A DNA stretch of 64,000 bases, taken from contig WRLC01000003.1 of the NCBI GenBank assembly GCA_009777795.1, positions 52,579 to 116,578 of the forward strand, given 5' to 3'. Source of the stretch: Candidatus Saccharimonadota bacterium (lineage in GTDB: Bacteria; Patescibacteriota; Saccharimonadia; Saccharimonadales; Saccharimonadaceae). Shown piece by piece: positions 32,142 to 41,577 of this stretch (positions are counted from its first letter, which is position 1; every line of letters begins with the position of its first letter). Position numbers and translations under genes: made by a program. The notes under the pieces are model-generated. The model saw nothing but the letters and a program-made list of their open reading frames with translations. It ran no database searches and was not told the DNA's origin.

Positions 32142-34596
32142 AAATCGTTCTAACAGGGGTGGCGAAGAGCGACCTTTGCCACGTTTGCCAAAAATTGCGA
32201 ATTTGGGTGAAGAGGGCTTTTTGGCGTGGGTGAAGTCGATTTTGGCGTTTTTGGGTGTGTGGTTTGCGAATTTGGGGCGGCGATATGTGCGATTTTGGTT
32301 TAGTAAGCGGGGGATAATTCTGAGCCTGAAGATTTGGGGGACGATTATTATTGTGATGGTGCTGCTGGTGGGTGGATTGTTCTTGTATTTTTCAAAAGAT
32401 TTGTGGATGATTAGCCCGAGCGAGCTGGATAAGAAGGTGGTTTCGACGACGAGCCGTTATTTGGACCGCAATGGCGAGCTGTTGTGGGAGGATCGGGGGG
32501 ATGGCGATTACCGGATTGTGGTGGATGGGAGTGATATTAGCCAATATGCGCGATGGGCGACGGTGGCGATTGAGGATAGGCATTTTTATAGCCATAGAGG
32601 GGTGAGTGCGCGGGATACGGCGCGGGCGCTTTGGATGACGATGACGGGGCAGTCGGTGCAGGGCGGGTCGACTTTGACGCAGCAGCTGGTGAAGCAGGTG
32701 TTCTTCGCGGATGAGGCGGCGAATCGAACAATGTCGGGCGTGCCGCGGAAGATTAAGGAAGCGATTTTGGCGATTGAGGTGGAGCGGATGTTTACGAAGG
32801 AAGAGATTATCACGATGTATCTGAACCAGTCGCCGTTTGGTGGGCGGCGAAATGGGATTGAGTCGGGTGCGCGGGCGTATTTTGGCAAGAGCGCAAAAGA
32901 TTTGACGTTGGCGGAGGCGGCGCTTTTGGCGTCGATACCGAATAATCCGACGCAGTTTACGCCGTTTTGTTATAACAATGAGAGTGAGGCGAGTTGTGCG
33001 GGGCGGCGGGAGCGGTTGCTGAGCCGGCAACGCTATACGATTGTGGTGATGGCGGAGATGGGCTTTATCACGCAAGAGCAGGCGGATGAGGCGTTGGCGT
33101 ATGATATTATTGGGTCGATTCGGCCGAATGAGACGCAGTTTACGGATATTCAGGCGCCGCATTTTGTGATGGAGGTGCGTAAGCAGTTGGAGGAAGAGTT
33201 TGGCGTGGCGACGGTGCGGGCGGGTGGTTGGACGGTGACGACGACGTTGGACATCCGGGCGCAGAGGTTTGCTGATGCGGCAGTGGCGACAGAGTCGGCG
33301 TTGATGATGCAGTTCCCGAACGCGGCGAATAATATGGCGGCGACGTCGGTGGACGTGGAGACGGGGCAGGTGATTGCGATGGTGGGGTCGATTGGGTTTA
33401 GTGTGCCGGGCTATGGTGAGTTGAATGCGGCGACGTCGATGTTGGAGCCGGCTTCGACGATTAAGTCGTTGGTGTTTGCGGAGTTGTTCCAGCAGCGGGC
33501 GGGACGGAATTATGGGCCGGGGTCGTTGATGCGGGATGAGAATATTGATGAGTGGTATTGTAATAATGAGTGTCATATTGGCAACACGACGCGGCGAACG
33601 GGTGATTTGACGGTGCGGTATTCGTTGGGCGCGAGCTTGAACCGGGCGGCGGTGAAGGCGATGAATGTGGCGGGCGCGGAGAAGACGGTGGAGACGATTC
33701 AGAAGTTGGGAAATCATTCGTATTGTGCGGATGGGCGGGGTTGGGTTGGGTTGAGCTCGGCGATTGGTAATGGTTGTAATGTGCGGATGGATGAGCATGC
33801 GAATGCGTTGGCGTCGTTGGCGCGGGGCGGGGCGTACAAGCCGTTGGTTTATGTGCTCAGGGCAGTGGATGGTAATGGGCGGGTGGTGAAGCAGTGGAAT
33901 GATGTGCGGGCAGAGCAGGTGGTGGATCCGCAGTCGGCGTATTTGGTGTTGGATGTTTTGAATGATCCGGTGCCGCGGCAGCAAGCGTTTGGGGCGCCGA
34001 CGACGGGTAATGGGTCGTTGGGCTGGATTGTGCCGGGCGTTTGGACGGCTTCGAAGACGGGTACGGGTAGCGGCATCAACAACGCGCGGAAGGATAACTG
34101 GTTTACGAGTATTTCGCCGGTGGTGACGACGGTGGTTTGGTGTGGTAAGCATGATGGAACGAACATCCGGGCTTGTAGCGACTTTGTGCGGCGGACGGCG
34201 GGGGCGATTCAGACGGGGATTCATGAGGATATATATATGGCGGAGGGGCGTTATAGCAGAAATCAGGCGCCGACGCGGCCGAGCGGGATTCATACGATGA
34301 GCGTGGCGGGGACGACGGATATTGCGTCGTCGTGGATGAACCGGAACAATAGTGGTTGGGAAGAGATGGATATTGATTTCGATACGGCGACGCGGGGGCG
34401 GGCGACGTTTTGTACGTGGCCGCAAAATCGAGTGTCGTACCGGGTGCTGGGCGTGGTTGACTTTATGAGTGGAACGATTAGTATAGTGGGCGGGCCGGAG
34501 GGCTTTAACCCAGAGCCGGTTGACGAGAAAGATTTGGTGTGTGGGCCGATGCCGCTACCGGTGATTCCGGAGCTGCCGGTCGGAGATGGAGATTAG
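32086..34596 (+). CDS. Class A penicillin-binding protein (transglycosylase and transpeptidase)
   Basis: 836 residues. Basic cytoplasmic N-terminus (1-70), membrane segment (about 84-107), GT51 glycosyltransferase (about 125-300; EDRHFYSHRGV with the catalytic Glu, QGGSTLTQQLVKQ), and transpeptidase (about 390-700) with STIK (the acyl-serine and Lys), SLN in YSLGASLNRAA, and KTG in ASKTGTGSG. Polymerises lipid II and crosslinks stem peptides outside the cell. The last 100 residues form a Pro-rich tail with cysteines. ATG 32086 is chosen from the -10 box 7 nt upstream. MurE follows 9 nt after the stop, so the two form a cell-wall unit. Confidence 0.95.
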   Translation: MKAKRRVAQHQRENYSKSKNRSNRGGEERPLPRLPKIANLGEEGFLAWVKSILAFLGVWFANLGRRYVRFWFSKRGIILSLKIWGTIIIVMVLLVGGLFLYFSKDLWMISPSELDKKVVSTTSRYLDRNGELLWEDRGDGDYRIVVDGSDISQYARWATVAIEDRHFYSHRGVSARDTARALWMTMTGQSVQGGSTLTQQLVKQVFFADEAANRTMSGVPRKIKEAILAIEVERMFTKEEIITMYLNQSPFGGRRNGIESGARAYFGKSAKDLTLAEAALLASIPNNPTQFTPFCYNNESEASCAGRRERLLSRQRYTIVVMAEMGFITQEQADEALAYDIIGSIRPNETQFTDIQAPHFVMEVRKQLEEEFGVATVRAGGWTVTTTLDIRAQRFADAAVATESALMMQFPNAANNMAATSVDVETGQVIAMVGSIGFSVPGYGELNAATSMLEPASTIKSLVFAELFQQRAGRNYGPGSLMRDENIDEWYCNNECHIGNTTRRTGDLTVRYSLGASLNRAAVKAMNVAGAEKTVETIQKLGNHSYCADGRGWVGLSSAIGNGCNVRMDEHANALASLARGGAYKPLVYVLRAVDGNGRVVKQWNDVRAEQVVDPQSAYLVLDVLNDPVPRQQAFGAPTTGNGSLGWIVPGVWTASKTGTGSGINNARKDNWFTSISPVVTTVVWCGKHDGTNIRACSDFVRRTAGAIQTGIHEDIYMAEGRYSRNQAPTRPSGIHTMSVAGTTDIASSWMNRNNSGWEEMDIDFDTATRGRATFCTWPQNRVSYRVLGVVDFMSGTISIVGGPEGFNPEPVDEKDLVCGPMPLPVIPELPVGDGD

Positions 34597-34605
34597 GGGC
34601 TGCTA

Positions 34606-35913
34606 ATGCGAGAAAAATTGCAGCGGTTGCGTGATTGGTTGTTGATTCCATATCATTATTGGCAGGGGGTGTTTTGGGCGTTGGTTTATGGGTTCCCGAC
34701 GCGGGGAATGACGGTGATTGGCGTGACCGGGACGAACGGTAAGACGACGACCAGTTTTATGATTTATGAGGTTTTGCGGGCGGCGGGGAAGCGTGTGGGG
34801 ATTTTGACGACGGTGAGCTATGGGGCGAACGGGCGGCTGACGACGCCGCATGAGCATGCGACAACGCCGCATCCGCGGCTGCTGAACCAGCGGCTGAGGG
34901 CGTTGAGAAAGCGGCATATTGATTATTTGGTGTTAGAGACGACGTCGCATGCGTTGGCGCAAAATCGGATTTGGGGGATTAAGATTGATTCGGCGGTGTT
35001 GACGAATATGACGCATGAGCATTTGGATTATCACGGGACGTTTGAGCGGTATATGGAGGCGAAGCGGAAGCTGTTTTTGAAGGCGGAGTTTGGGATTGTT
35101 AATGCGGAGGACGAGGTGGCGCCGTTGTTTTTGGCGAGTGTGCCGCATAGTATGACGTTTGGGGTGGACGCGGGGGATTTAAGGGCAAGTAATATTAAGC
35201 TGGAGAGCGATAGCGTGCAGTTTGCGCTTTGCTACCGGGATTTTTGTGCGAATCCGAAGATGCCGATTCGGTCGAATATTGCGGGGGAGTTTAATGTTTA
35301 TAATGCGTTGGCGGCGGCGGCGGTTGGGTTGCATTATGGGTTGAATTTGGCGGATATTGCGGAGGGGATTTCGAATCTGGACTCGGTGGATGGGCGGATG
35401 GAGGTGGTTGATGTGGGGCAGCCGTGGACGGCGATTATCGATTATGCGCACACGCCGGATGCGTTTGCAAAATTATTGCCGGACATGAAAAAGGCGGCGA
35501 AAAAAGATGGCGGGCGGTTGATTGTGTTGTTTGGTTCGGCGGGTGGGCGGCGCGATCCGAGCAAGCGGGCGCCGCAGGGGGAGCTGGCGGGGCAGTATGC
35601 GGATGTGATAATCTTGACGGAAGAGGATGACCGCGGGACGCCGGCGGAGGAGATTTTTGGTGATATTGAAGAGGGGATTTCTAAGACGCGGTTTGCGAAA
35701 AAGAATTTGTATAAAATTGAGAAGCGGCCGGAAGCAATTGAGTTTGCGGTAGAGATGGCGCGGCGTAATGATGTGGTGTTGTTTTTGGGCAAGGGGCATG
35801 AGCGGACGTTGGAGCGGGCGGAGGGCGATGTGAAATATTATGAGTTGGATTATGTGCGGCGGGCTTTGAAGAGGCGTTTTGCGAGTGGTAATAGGGTCGA
35901 GAATAAGAAGTAG
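34606..35913 (+). CDS. murE: MurE-type Mur ligase lacking the N-terminal domain
   Basis: 435 residues against the usual 480-500. The ATP site VTGTNGKTTTSFM begins near residue 39, whereas full MurE has about 110 residues before it, so the UDP-sugar-binding N-terminal domain is missing. Other signs: TTVSYGANGRLTTP, LETTSHALAQNR, THEHLDYHG, IDYAHTPDAF, GSAGGRRDPSKRAPQG and GKGHER. It should add the third amino acid to UDP-MurNAc-dipeptide. The position where meso-DAP enzymes have DNPR reads EEDDRGTP, so the amino acid cannot be predicted. It lies 9 nt after the PBP gene. The last 64 nt overlap the convergent FemX-like gene. Confidence 0.87.
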   Translation: MREKLQRLRDWLLIPYHYWQGVFWALVYGFPTRGMTVIGVTGTNGKTTTSFMIYEVLRAAGKRVGILTTVSYGANGRLTTPHEHATTPHPRLLNQRLRALRKRHIDYLVLETTSHALAQNRIWGIKIDSAVLTNMTHEHLDYHGTFERYMEAKRKLFLKAEFGIVNAEDEVAPLFLASVPHSMTFGVDAGDLRASNIKLESDSVQFALCYRDFCANPKMPIRSNIAGEFNVYNALAAAAVGLHYGLNLADIAEGISNLDSVDGRMEVVDVGQPWTAIIDYAHTPDAFAKLLPDMKKAAKKDGGRLIVLFGSAGGRRDPSKRAPQGELAGQYADVIILTEEDDRGTPAEEIFGDIEEGISKTRFAKKNLYKIEKRPEAIEFAVEMARRNDVVLFLGKGHERTLERAEGDVKYYELDYVRRALKRRFASGNRVENKK

Positions 35914-36818
35914 CGGAAGGGCTTAAGGACGAGGTCGCTGGTGGGGGCGAGGAGGGTTTCGGTTGAGTGGCCGTCGACGTGGGCGGAAAAGCCGCGCTTG
36001 AAGTCGGAGATGCCGTCGTTTAGCAGGCCATTCAAATCGTAGATTTTGCTGGTTGCTTGGGCGGCGAGGATGGCTTGCCATTTGAGAAGGTAGTTGGCGC
36101 GGTGTTTGAGGCCTAGGCTGGTGGCGCCGCCGTAGAGTTCGAAGCAGGCAGCTGGAGTCTTTATACACCAAACAAAGGCCTCAATAGTGTTGTCGACGAG
36201 GGCGACGAAGAGGTGGTTGGCGGCGGCCATGTTTTGGAAGATGGATTGGTAGTAGGTGTCGGGATGGAGGGGGAAGTTGGAGCGGGTGGCGGTTTGGTGG
36301 TAGATTTCGAGGATGCGGGGGAGGTCGGCGGCGGTGGCAGGGCGGATTTGGAGGGCGGAGTTGCGTTCGCCGCGGCGGATGTTTTGGCGAGTGGTGGAGT
36401 CCATCTCGGCGAGGAGGGTATCGGCGGATTTGGTCAGGTCGAGTTGGACGGTTTTGCTAAGGAGAATGTGGTCGCGGGGGGTTTTGAGTTTGGTGCGCCA
36501 AATGTGCCAGTTGTCTTGGGCGACGTTGGGCTCAAAGCGAAGCATGAAAAGATTTTTGCGTTTGGCGACGACGCGGAGCTCTTGTAAAAATTCGTCGGTG
36601 AGGTTGGGGCCGCGAGGGATGTAGCCGAAGCGGCCGAGTGGAGTTTGGCGGATGAGAATTTGGGCAAAATCGGCGCTGGCGTCTTTGGGATTGGCGCGCA
36701 CGGCGTGGGCGACTTGCCAAGAATTAGTGGATTTTTTGACTTCGCCCCACCCGAACAACTGCAAAGGGTGGCCGTGCTGGCTTTTGACGAGGTTGTCCCA
36801 TTTTTCAGGACTTTCCAT
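35850..36818 (-). CDS. FemX/MurM-like peptidoglycan branching aminoacyltransferase
   Basis: 322 residues, the usual size is 340-420. The FemABX fold of two acetyltransferase-like halves is seen: HPLQLFGWGEVKK and FGYIPRGPN in the first half, RQNIRRGERN in the centre, then VALVDNTIEAFVWC, ELYGGAT and the final GISDFKRGFSAH. Enzymes of this family move an amino acid from aminoacyl-tRNA to the peptidoglycan precursor to build side branches. The tRNA-Gly with altered elbow at 54211-54287 is a possible donor, which is speculation. No coiled-coil insert as in FemA. It overlaps licD by 14 nt upstream and murE by 64 nt at the 3' end. Confidence 0.85.
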   Translation of the reverse strand: MESPEKWDNLVKSQHGHPLQLFGWGEVKKSTNSWQVAHAVRANPKDASADFAQILIRQTPLGRFGYIPRGPNLTDEFLQELRVVAKRKNLFMLRFEPNVAQDNWHIWRTKLKTPRDHILLSKTVQLDLTKSADTLLAEMDSTTRQNIRRGERNSALQIRPATAADLPRILEIYHQTATRSNFPLHPDTYYQSIFQNMAAANHLFVALVDNTIEAFVWCIKTPAACFELYGGATSLGLKHRANYLLKWQAILAAQATSKIYDLNGLLNDGISDFKRGFSAHVDGHSTETLLAPTSDLVLKPFRYFLFSTLLPLAKRLFKARRT

Positions 36819-37767
36819 TTTTCACCTCTGTGCTGTCGGCGGCTGCCGCCGAATGCTCGCTTTGCTCGCAAGGATATTCGTACTCTAATCTCGCGGTCCC
36901 TAAGTCAAGAATACCTGCGGTGGTAGTTAAGTGTGGGGGGAAGTGCTCTTCTTTGGGCGGGATGACATGATAGTCGCCGTAGCGTTTGCGGAGGTAGGAA
37001 TCGTAGCCGACGGGGAGGGGGATTTTGACGTCGCGGAAAGGTTTTTCGACGGTGTCGTGCCACCAGCATTTGGGATTGACGTAGCGTTCGCCTTCGAAAA
37101 AGATGGCGGTGCAATAGCGGACTTTGGGGTCGTAGAAATCGTATTTTTTGGCGTGGTGGAGGAAGAAGCGGGCGAGGAGCGCGTCGGGGAAAAGTTTGGT
37201 TAGGGTGCGGCCGAGGAGGAAAAATGGGCGATTTTGAGGCTTGATGGCGCGGATAGGGAAGTGGGAGGAGCGGTAGCGGTTGGCGAGTTTTTCGAGGCTG
37301 TGCATGAAGCGGACGTGGCGGTCGCGTTTGGGTTTGAGGTCGGGCAGGCCGTCGAGGGGGAAGATGTCAAAACCGATGCCGTCGCGGTAGGTGGGGTCGT
37401 AGATGCCGAGCGGGCTGTTGTTGTAGGTGTAGCGGCTGTCGACGATGAGGAAATTGTAGCAGCCGTAGGAGGAGTATTTGGCTTTAGATTTTGCGACATT
37501 GGGTTCATTGCAGAAGGTGATGTGGGCAGGGAATTGGTGGCGGAGTTGCCAGAGTTTGTCGTAGTCGCGGCGGGGCATGGCGAGGTCGATATCGTCGTCC
37601 CATGGGATATAGTCTTTATAAAGGAGGGCACCGATAGCTGTACCACCAATCGCGAAATATGTCAAGTTGTGTTTGGCGGCGATTTTTTGGAACTCGAGAA
37701 AGACGGCAAAGGAGATTTTTTGGATTTCTTTGATTTGCTCGGGGGTGATGTCGCGCGCGGTTGTCAT
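36805..37767 (-). CDS. LicD-family nucleotidyltransferase-fold protein
   Basis: 320 residues. The LicD core is clear: AIGGTAIGALLYKDY, then IPWDDDIDLAMPR with the catalytic acidic residues, GIGFDIFPLDGLP, and FRDVKIPLPVGYDSYL. LicD proteins transfer phosphocholine or related groups to cell-wall glycans and teichoic acids, so a surface-decoration role fits. The last 30 residues are a hydrophilic tail of unusual base composition (GCTGCCGCCG ... GCTCGC). Leaderless promoter with a 6-nt gap. FemX follows with a 14-nt overlap, so both are envelope modifiers made together. Confidence 0.88.
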   Translation of the reverse strand: MTTARDITPEQIKEIQKISFAVFLEFQKIAAKHNLTYFAIGGTAIGALLYKDYIPWDDDIDLAMPRRDYDKLWQLRHQFPAHITFCNEPNVAKSKAKYSSYGCYNFLIVDSRYTYNNSPLGIYDPTYRDGIGFDIFPLDGLPDLKPKRDRHVRFMHSLEKLANRYRSSHFPIRAIKPQNRPFFLLGRTLTKLFPDALLARFFLHHAKKYDFYDPKVRYCTAIFFEGERYVNPKCWWHDTVEKPFRDVKIPLPVGYDSYLRKRYGDYHVIPPKEEHFPPHLTTTAGILDLGTARLEYEYPCEQSEHSAAAADSTEVKNGKS

Positions 37768-37773
37768 AAGTTA

Positions 37774-37779
37774 ATTATA
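37774..37779 (-). promoter_or_regulatory. -10 box (TATAAT) for licD-femX
   Basis: Minus strand TATAAT, 6 nt before ATG 37767. Confidence 0.65.
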
Positions 37780-37786
37780 TCATAAG

Positions 37787-40546
37787 CTAGACGCCAACTT
37801 TGGTTTTGAGGTTGCCGGAGTAATGCCAGTTGGCGGCGTTGGCGCCGGCTTCGGTGTAGTTGTCGCGGATGTGCTGGAATTCGGCGGCGGTGTTTGGGCT
37901 CATGCCGAGGCTACTGAAGGAGTTGCTGCCATCAAAGAGCATGTCGAACTTTTGCTCGCCGAGGCCGCCGATTGTTTGGCCGTTCATCTGAGCGAGCATC
38001 GCTTTGCGGGTGTCGCCGGAAGTGTCCGCGGCGGCGAGCATTTGGGCAGATTCGCCATGCATACTGGCCAGCTGGCCGTTGTATTTGCCGCTGTCGATTT
38101 TACCGCGGAAGGCGGCGCTGTTGAGATATGAGTTGATGCCGGTAGAAATATCGCCGCCGGTTAGAGTGCCGGTTTCGGCGTTGTCTTCTAGTTGTTTGCC
38201 GAGTGCGTGGAGTTGAAAGGCCTGATCTTTGATGTCGGGGGCTTTGGTGAGGACTTCGCTAAGGCGGCGTTGACCAGCGCGGTCGATGCCGCTTCGCATG
38301 TAGGCATCGGAGATGCTGGCTGCCCTGCCCCACTCGCCTTTGTCGGCCATCTTTTTGATAGCGCGCTCGACGTGGATAGGGTTTGCCCCAGCGCGGATGT
38401 TAGTGCCGTCCATGACTTCATCAAAGACATCGTTGACGCCTCGTTCGGCATAGTTGGCGTCGATTTTTTCGCCGTATTTGCGTTGTTCCATTTGTAAGGC
38501 GGTTTTGGCGGCGGCTTGCTGCTCGGCTTCGTAGCTGTTTGGCCCGGCGGCGGCGACATTTTTTTCGCCGAGCCTGCTACGAGCTGCCTCGGTGTTAACG
38601 CCGGGGATAGCTTGGGCTGCACCGAGAGCGGCGCCTTGGATGTTGCGGCCAGCTTGAGCGAAGCCCTTTTTGGCGTTTTGGGCGGCGTGGGCGACGGTGT
38701 TGCGTAAACCTAGGGCTTTGTTGGCCGGATTACTTATGTAATCGAAGGTCGCGTTGCCAGCTTGGTATTCGCCGCGTCTGATAGCGTTGGCTCGGCTGGT
38801 TTTGAGTAAGCTTCTGTTATCACCAGAGTAGACGCCGAGGCTGGCGAGGGCGGCATCGTCTTTGGCTTGGGCGGCGGCGAATTCGGCTTTTTGCATTTTA
38901 GAGACGGCGCTGTTGGGTTTGGCTGCGGCTTTGGCGTTGGCGGCTTCGGCTTTGGCTTTGAGTTGGGCGGAGCGAGCGGCGCGGCCAGTGTCGACTTGGC
39001 GTTGGAGGTTGCGTAGGCCGGGGGCTTTATTAAGATTGTTCTGGCCCCATTTGCCGGCGCCGGTCATTTTGCCGGTGATAGCACCGCCGAGGGCGCCGAG
39101 GCCTTTCAAGGAACCTTTGATGATGGTGATGACGGCAAAATAAGGCGCAATCATGGCAATCATGGCGACGACGAGGTACATAGTGCGGGCGGCGACGGCG
39201 GCGAAGAGCCCGGCGTTGGGGCCAAAAATGGAAGCGACGACACCGACCATTTCGTCTTCGGGGATGCCCTCGGCGGCGGTGATGATAATCTTCCCTGCTA
39301 GTTTGCCGGCGCCGATGACGAGGCCGCAGGCTGGGTAGACGACAAGTAAAGCGACGAACATTTTCCACCAGTTTTTAAAGAGGCTTTGGGTGTTGGGCAA
39401 AATGCGGGCGGCGAAGGCAAGCGGCGCTAAGACGACGAGGATGATGACGCCGACTTGACGGACGACGAGGAGAAGGAAAAGGATGAGGACGCCGATGAGG
39501 GCGGAAAGAAGGAAGAGCGCGACGGCGGCGAAGAGGGCGCCGAGGCCACCCATCATGACGGAGCCTATGGCTAGTGCGCCGATGACTACGCCGGCGCCGA
39601 TGAGGATGGAAGAGAGCCCGGCGAGGAAGCCTTGGCCGGGGGTCATTTCGCCAAGACCGCCGGGCAGAGTGTTGGCGATGCCTTCAAGCAGGGCTTTGAT
39701 TTGGAAGCCGACGATGTTAGAAAGGTCGATCATGGCTTGGGCGATGAAGAAAGAGAGGTTAATCAGGATGGCGGCGAGGATGATTTCTGGCAACATTTTT
39801 TTGATGCCGTAGTTGGAGATGCCGATGCTAGTGATTTGGGAGAAGATGACGACAAGGAAGAAGATGACGAAGAGGATGTTGGCAAGGTTGCGGAAGGTGG
39901 ACCAAGCCTGGTGGGTGCCGCCGTTGGTTTGGTAGAACTCGACGTTGATTTGGAGGAAGTTGTCTTCGATCCAGCGGTAGATGCCGCCGAGCATCGAGTC
40001 GACCATGTTCATGAGAGGGCAGATGGCCCAGCCAAGTTTGCCGAGTTCGCAGTCGGGAGCTGGGGCTTCTTCGTCTTCGACATCGGGTGGAGGGGTAGTC
40101 GGTTCACCCGGGGTTGGTGTGGTCCAGCCGGCGCCGACATCATGGTTGACGACGCCACAACCGTTGTTGGTGCAGCCATCTTCTATTGAAAAGTAAGACA
40201 GACCGTCGATGGCGCTGAGAGCCAAGTCCATGGTGGTATTAGGTATGGAGCTAACGATGGCGCGTAGTATTTGAGAGCAGGTTTGGTCGCCATGAGGGGC
40301 GCTTGCGGTTTGCAAGGTTATTTCGTCGCTGCTACGGTATTCTACAGTAGCGTTGTTGCCACTTCTGGTACAGGTAATCCGGCCGATGAGGCCGGTGCGG
40401 ACGTTGCCGTTGTCGTCGAGAAGAGCTGGGTTGTTGGGCAATAGGCGCGCGTCGACGGCAGATGCTGGGCTGGCTGGGAATAGTGCGAAGATGCTGGATA
40501 GAATAACCACCGCCGCAGCCAAAAGAATTCGAAAGCGCTTGTGCAT
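37787..40546 (-). CDS. VirB6/TrbL-like polytopic membrane protein 1
   Basis: 919 residues. Signal peptide (1-30, ending ASA), an extracellular region (about 30-180) with cysteines and a Pro/Thr/Glu linker, at least seven membrane segments (about 215-500), and a long cytoplasmic Ala/Lys-rich helical tail (about 510-919). The hydrophobic core (LANILFVIFFLVVIFSQIT, VRQVGVIILVVLAPLAFAA) is of the TrbL/VirB6 type found in type IV secretion. Paralogue of the protein at 41578-44799: starts, membrane core and much of the tail agree, the outer domains differ. No VirB4/VirD4 ATPase lies in the window. Leaderless promoter with TTGCAT -35. Confidence 0.72.
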   Translation of the reverse strand: MHKRFRILLAAAVVILSSIFALFPASPASAVDARLLPNNPALLDDNGNVRTGLIGRITCTRSGNNATVEYRSSDEITLQTASAPHGDQTCSQILRAIVSSIPNTTMDLALSAIDGLSYFSIEDGCTNNGCGVVNHDVGAGWTTPTPGEPTTPPPDVEDEEAPAPDCELGKLGWAICPLMNMVDSMLGGIYRWIEDNFLQINVEFYQTNGGTHQAWSTFRNLANILFVIFFLVVIFSQITSIGISNYGIKKMLPEIILAAILINLSFFIAQAMIDLSNIVGFQIKALLEGIANTLPGGLGEMTPGQGFLAGLSSILIGAGVVIGALAIGSVMMGGLGALFAAVALFLLSALIGVLILFLLLVVRQVGVIILVVLAPLAFAARILPNTQSLFKNWWKMFVALLVVYPACGLVIGAGKLAGKIIITAAEGIPEDEMVGVVASIFGPNAGLFAAVAARTMYLVVAMIAMIAPYFAVITIIKGSLKGLGALGGAITGKMTGAGKWGQNNLNKAPGLRNLQRQVDTGRAARSAQLKAKAEAANAKAAAKPNSAVSKMQKAEFAAAQAKDDAALASLGVYSGDNRSLLKTSRANAIRRGEYQAGNATFDYISNPANKALGLRNTVAHAAQNAKKGFAQAGRNIQGAALGAAQAIPGVNTEAARSRLGEKNVAAAGPNSYEAEQQAAAKTALQMEQRKYGEKIDANYAERGVNDVFDEVMDGTNIRAGANPIHVERAIKKMADKGEWGRAASISDAYMRSGIDRAGQRRLSEVLTKAPDIKDQAFQLHALGKQLEDNAETGTLTGGDISTGINSYLNSAAFRGKIDSGKYNGQLASMHGESAQMLAAADTSGDTRKAMLAQMNGQTIGGLGEQKFDMLFDGSNSFSSLGMSPNTAAEFQHIRDNYTEAGANAANWHYSGNLKTKVGV

Positions 40547-40553
40547 ATATTAA
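40508..40553 (-). repeat. 46-bp identical repeat at the start of VirB6-like gene 1
   Basis: Bases 40508-40553 equal 44761-44806: the first codons and the start-to-promoter spacer are identical in both paralogues, while sequences outside differ. Confidence 0.85.
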
Positions 40554-40581
40554 TTATAAGTCTATATTGGTGAAAATGCAA
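40553..40581 (-). promoter_or_regulatory. Promoter of VirB6-like gene 1
   Basis: Minus strand TTGCAT (40576-40581), 17 nt, TATAAT (40553-40558), 6 nt, ATG 40546. Confidence 0.7.
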
Positions 40582-40588
40582 GGGGGAG

Positions 40589-41503
40589 TTATAAGCTAGC
40601 GGCGGCTTTGAGGATGGATTCGGCTAGGAGTTGTTCGAGTTGGTCGAATTCGGATTTAGTTTGGGCTTGCTCGAGATATTTATAGTAGGCTGATTTACGT
40701 TCTCGCTCAATGATTGGAGGTAGAATCCCTAGGGTGAGGGCTTTGGCGAAGATGATGAGGCGGCCGGTGCGGCCGTTGCCGTCGGAAAAGGGGTGGATTT
40801 GCTCGAAATCGGCGTGGGTGTGGGCCAGCAGGCCGATTGGGTCGGTGGTTTCTTCATTGAGCCGAGAGCAGAGACTTAATAGGAGCTCGGGTATCTTTAT
40901 AAAGTTTGCGAGGGCGACTGATGAGCCCATAATACGGACGCTGTGGTTGCGGTAGGTGCCGGCATCGGAAATAATGCCATTCATGAGGCGTAGATGAACG
41001 GCGCGGATGAGGGCAGGCGTAAAGGTGAACGGACGAGCTTTGTCAGTCAGCTCGTCGAGTAAAAAGTGAAGGGCGGTTTGATGGTTGATGGCCTCACGTT
41101 GCTCGGTGGCGGTGCGATTTTTGAGGACTTTGTTATCAAATATTACTTCCGAGACATCCATTTTGGTCATGGTGCTACCTTCGATGGCATCGGTGTGATA
41201 GGTGAGGTTTAAGGTGATTTTGTCGAGAAGAGGGCGGTTTTCTAGGAGCCTGCGAGCAGTGAGGCGATGGGCGATGGCTTGCCGCTTGAGGGCTGTGAGC
41301 TGGTTGGGATTGGTGGCAGTGGCGCCAATAATTTCGGCGTAGACTTGGTCGATACGGGCGAGATAGTCGGCGCGAGTTGGTGTGGAGCGGCCGTTGACCC
41401 ACGAATTAAGGGTGACGAAAGAGACGCCAATTTTGGTAGATAAGGATTCTTGGCTGAGGCCAGAAGCGGCTAAGATTTGCTGTAATTTGTTTTGATAGTC
41501 CAT
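40589..41503 (-). CDS. HTH-Fic protein (putative AMPylator)
   Basis: 304 residues. N-terminal XRE-type helix-turn-helix (about 1-55; LSQESLSTKIGVSFVTLNSW), then a Fic domain (about 80-300). The active motif is HPFSDGNGRTGR, complete, with the catalytic His. An N-terminal inhibition motif of the T-x-x-x-E-G type is visible in YHTDAIEGSTMT, so activity is likely self-restrained. Fic enzymes transfer AMP or similar groups to proteins; HTH-Fic fusions may control their own gene. It sits between the two VirB6-like paralogues on the same strand, each gene with its own promoter. Link to secretion or toxin function is possible, not shown. Confidence 0.88.
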   Translation of the reverse strand: MDYQNKLQQILAASGLSQESLSTKIGVSFVTLNSWVNGRSTPTRADYLARIDQVYAEIIGATATNPNQLTALKRQAIAHRLTARRLLENRPLLDKITLNLTYHTDAIEGSTMTKMDVSEVIFDNKVLKNRTATEQREAINHQTALHFLLDELTDKARPFTFTPALIRAVHLRLMNGIISDAGTYRNHSVRIMGSSVALANFIKIPELLLSLCSRLNEETTDPIGLLAHTHADFEQIHPFSDGNGRTGRLIIFAKALTLGILPPIIERERKSAYYKYLEQAQTKSEFDQLEQLLAESILKAAASL

Positions 41504-41509
41504 GGGAGT

Positions 41510-41538
41510 ATTTTAGCAGACTTTATAAAGGGTGTCAA
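41510..41538 (-). promoter_or_regulatory. Promoter of the HTH-Fic gene
   Basis: Minus strand TTGACA (41533-41538), 17 nt, TAAAAT (41510-41515), 6 nt, ATG 41503. Consensus -35 combined with leaderless start. Confidence 0.7.
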
Positions 41539-41577
41539 GAGGGTATAAAGTTTATAGGCCAAAGGCGGTGCGGCGGT

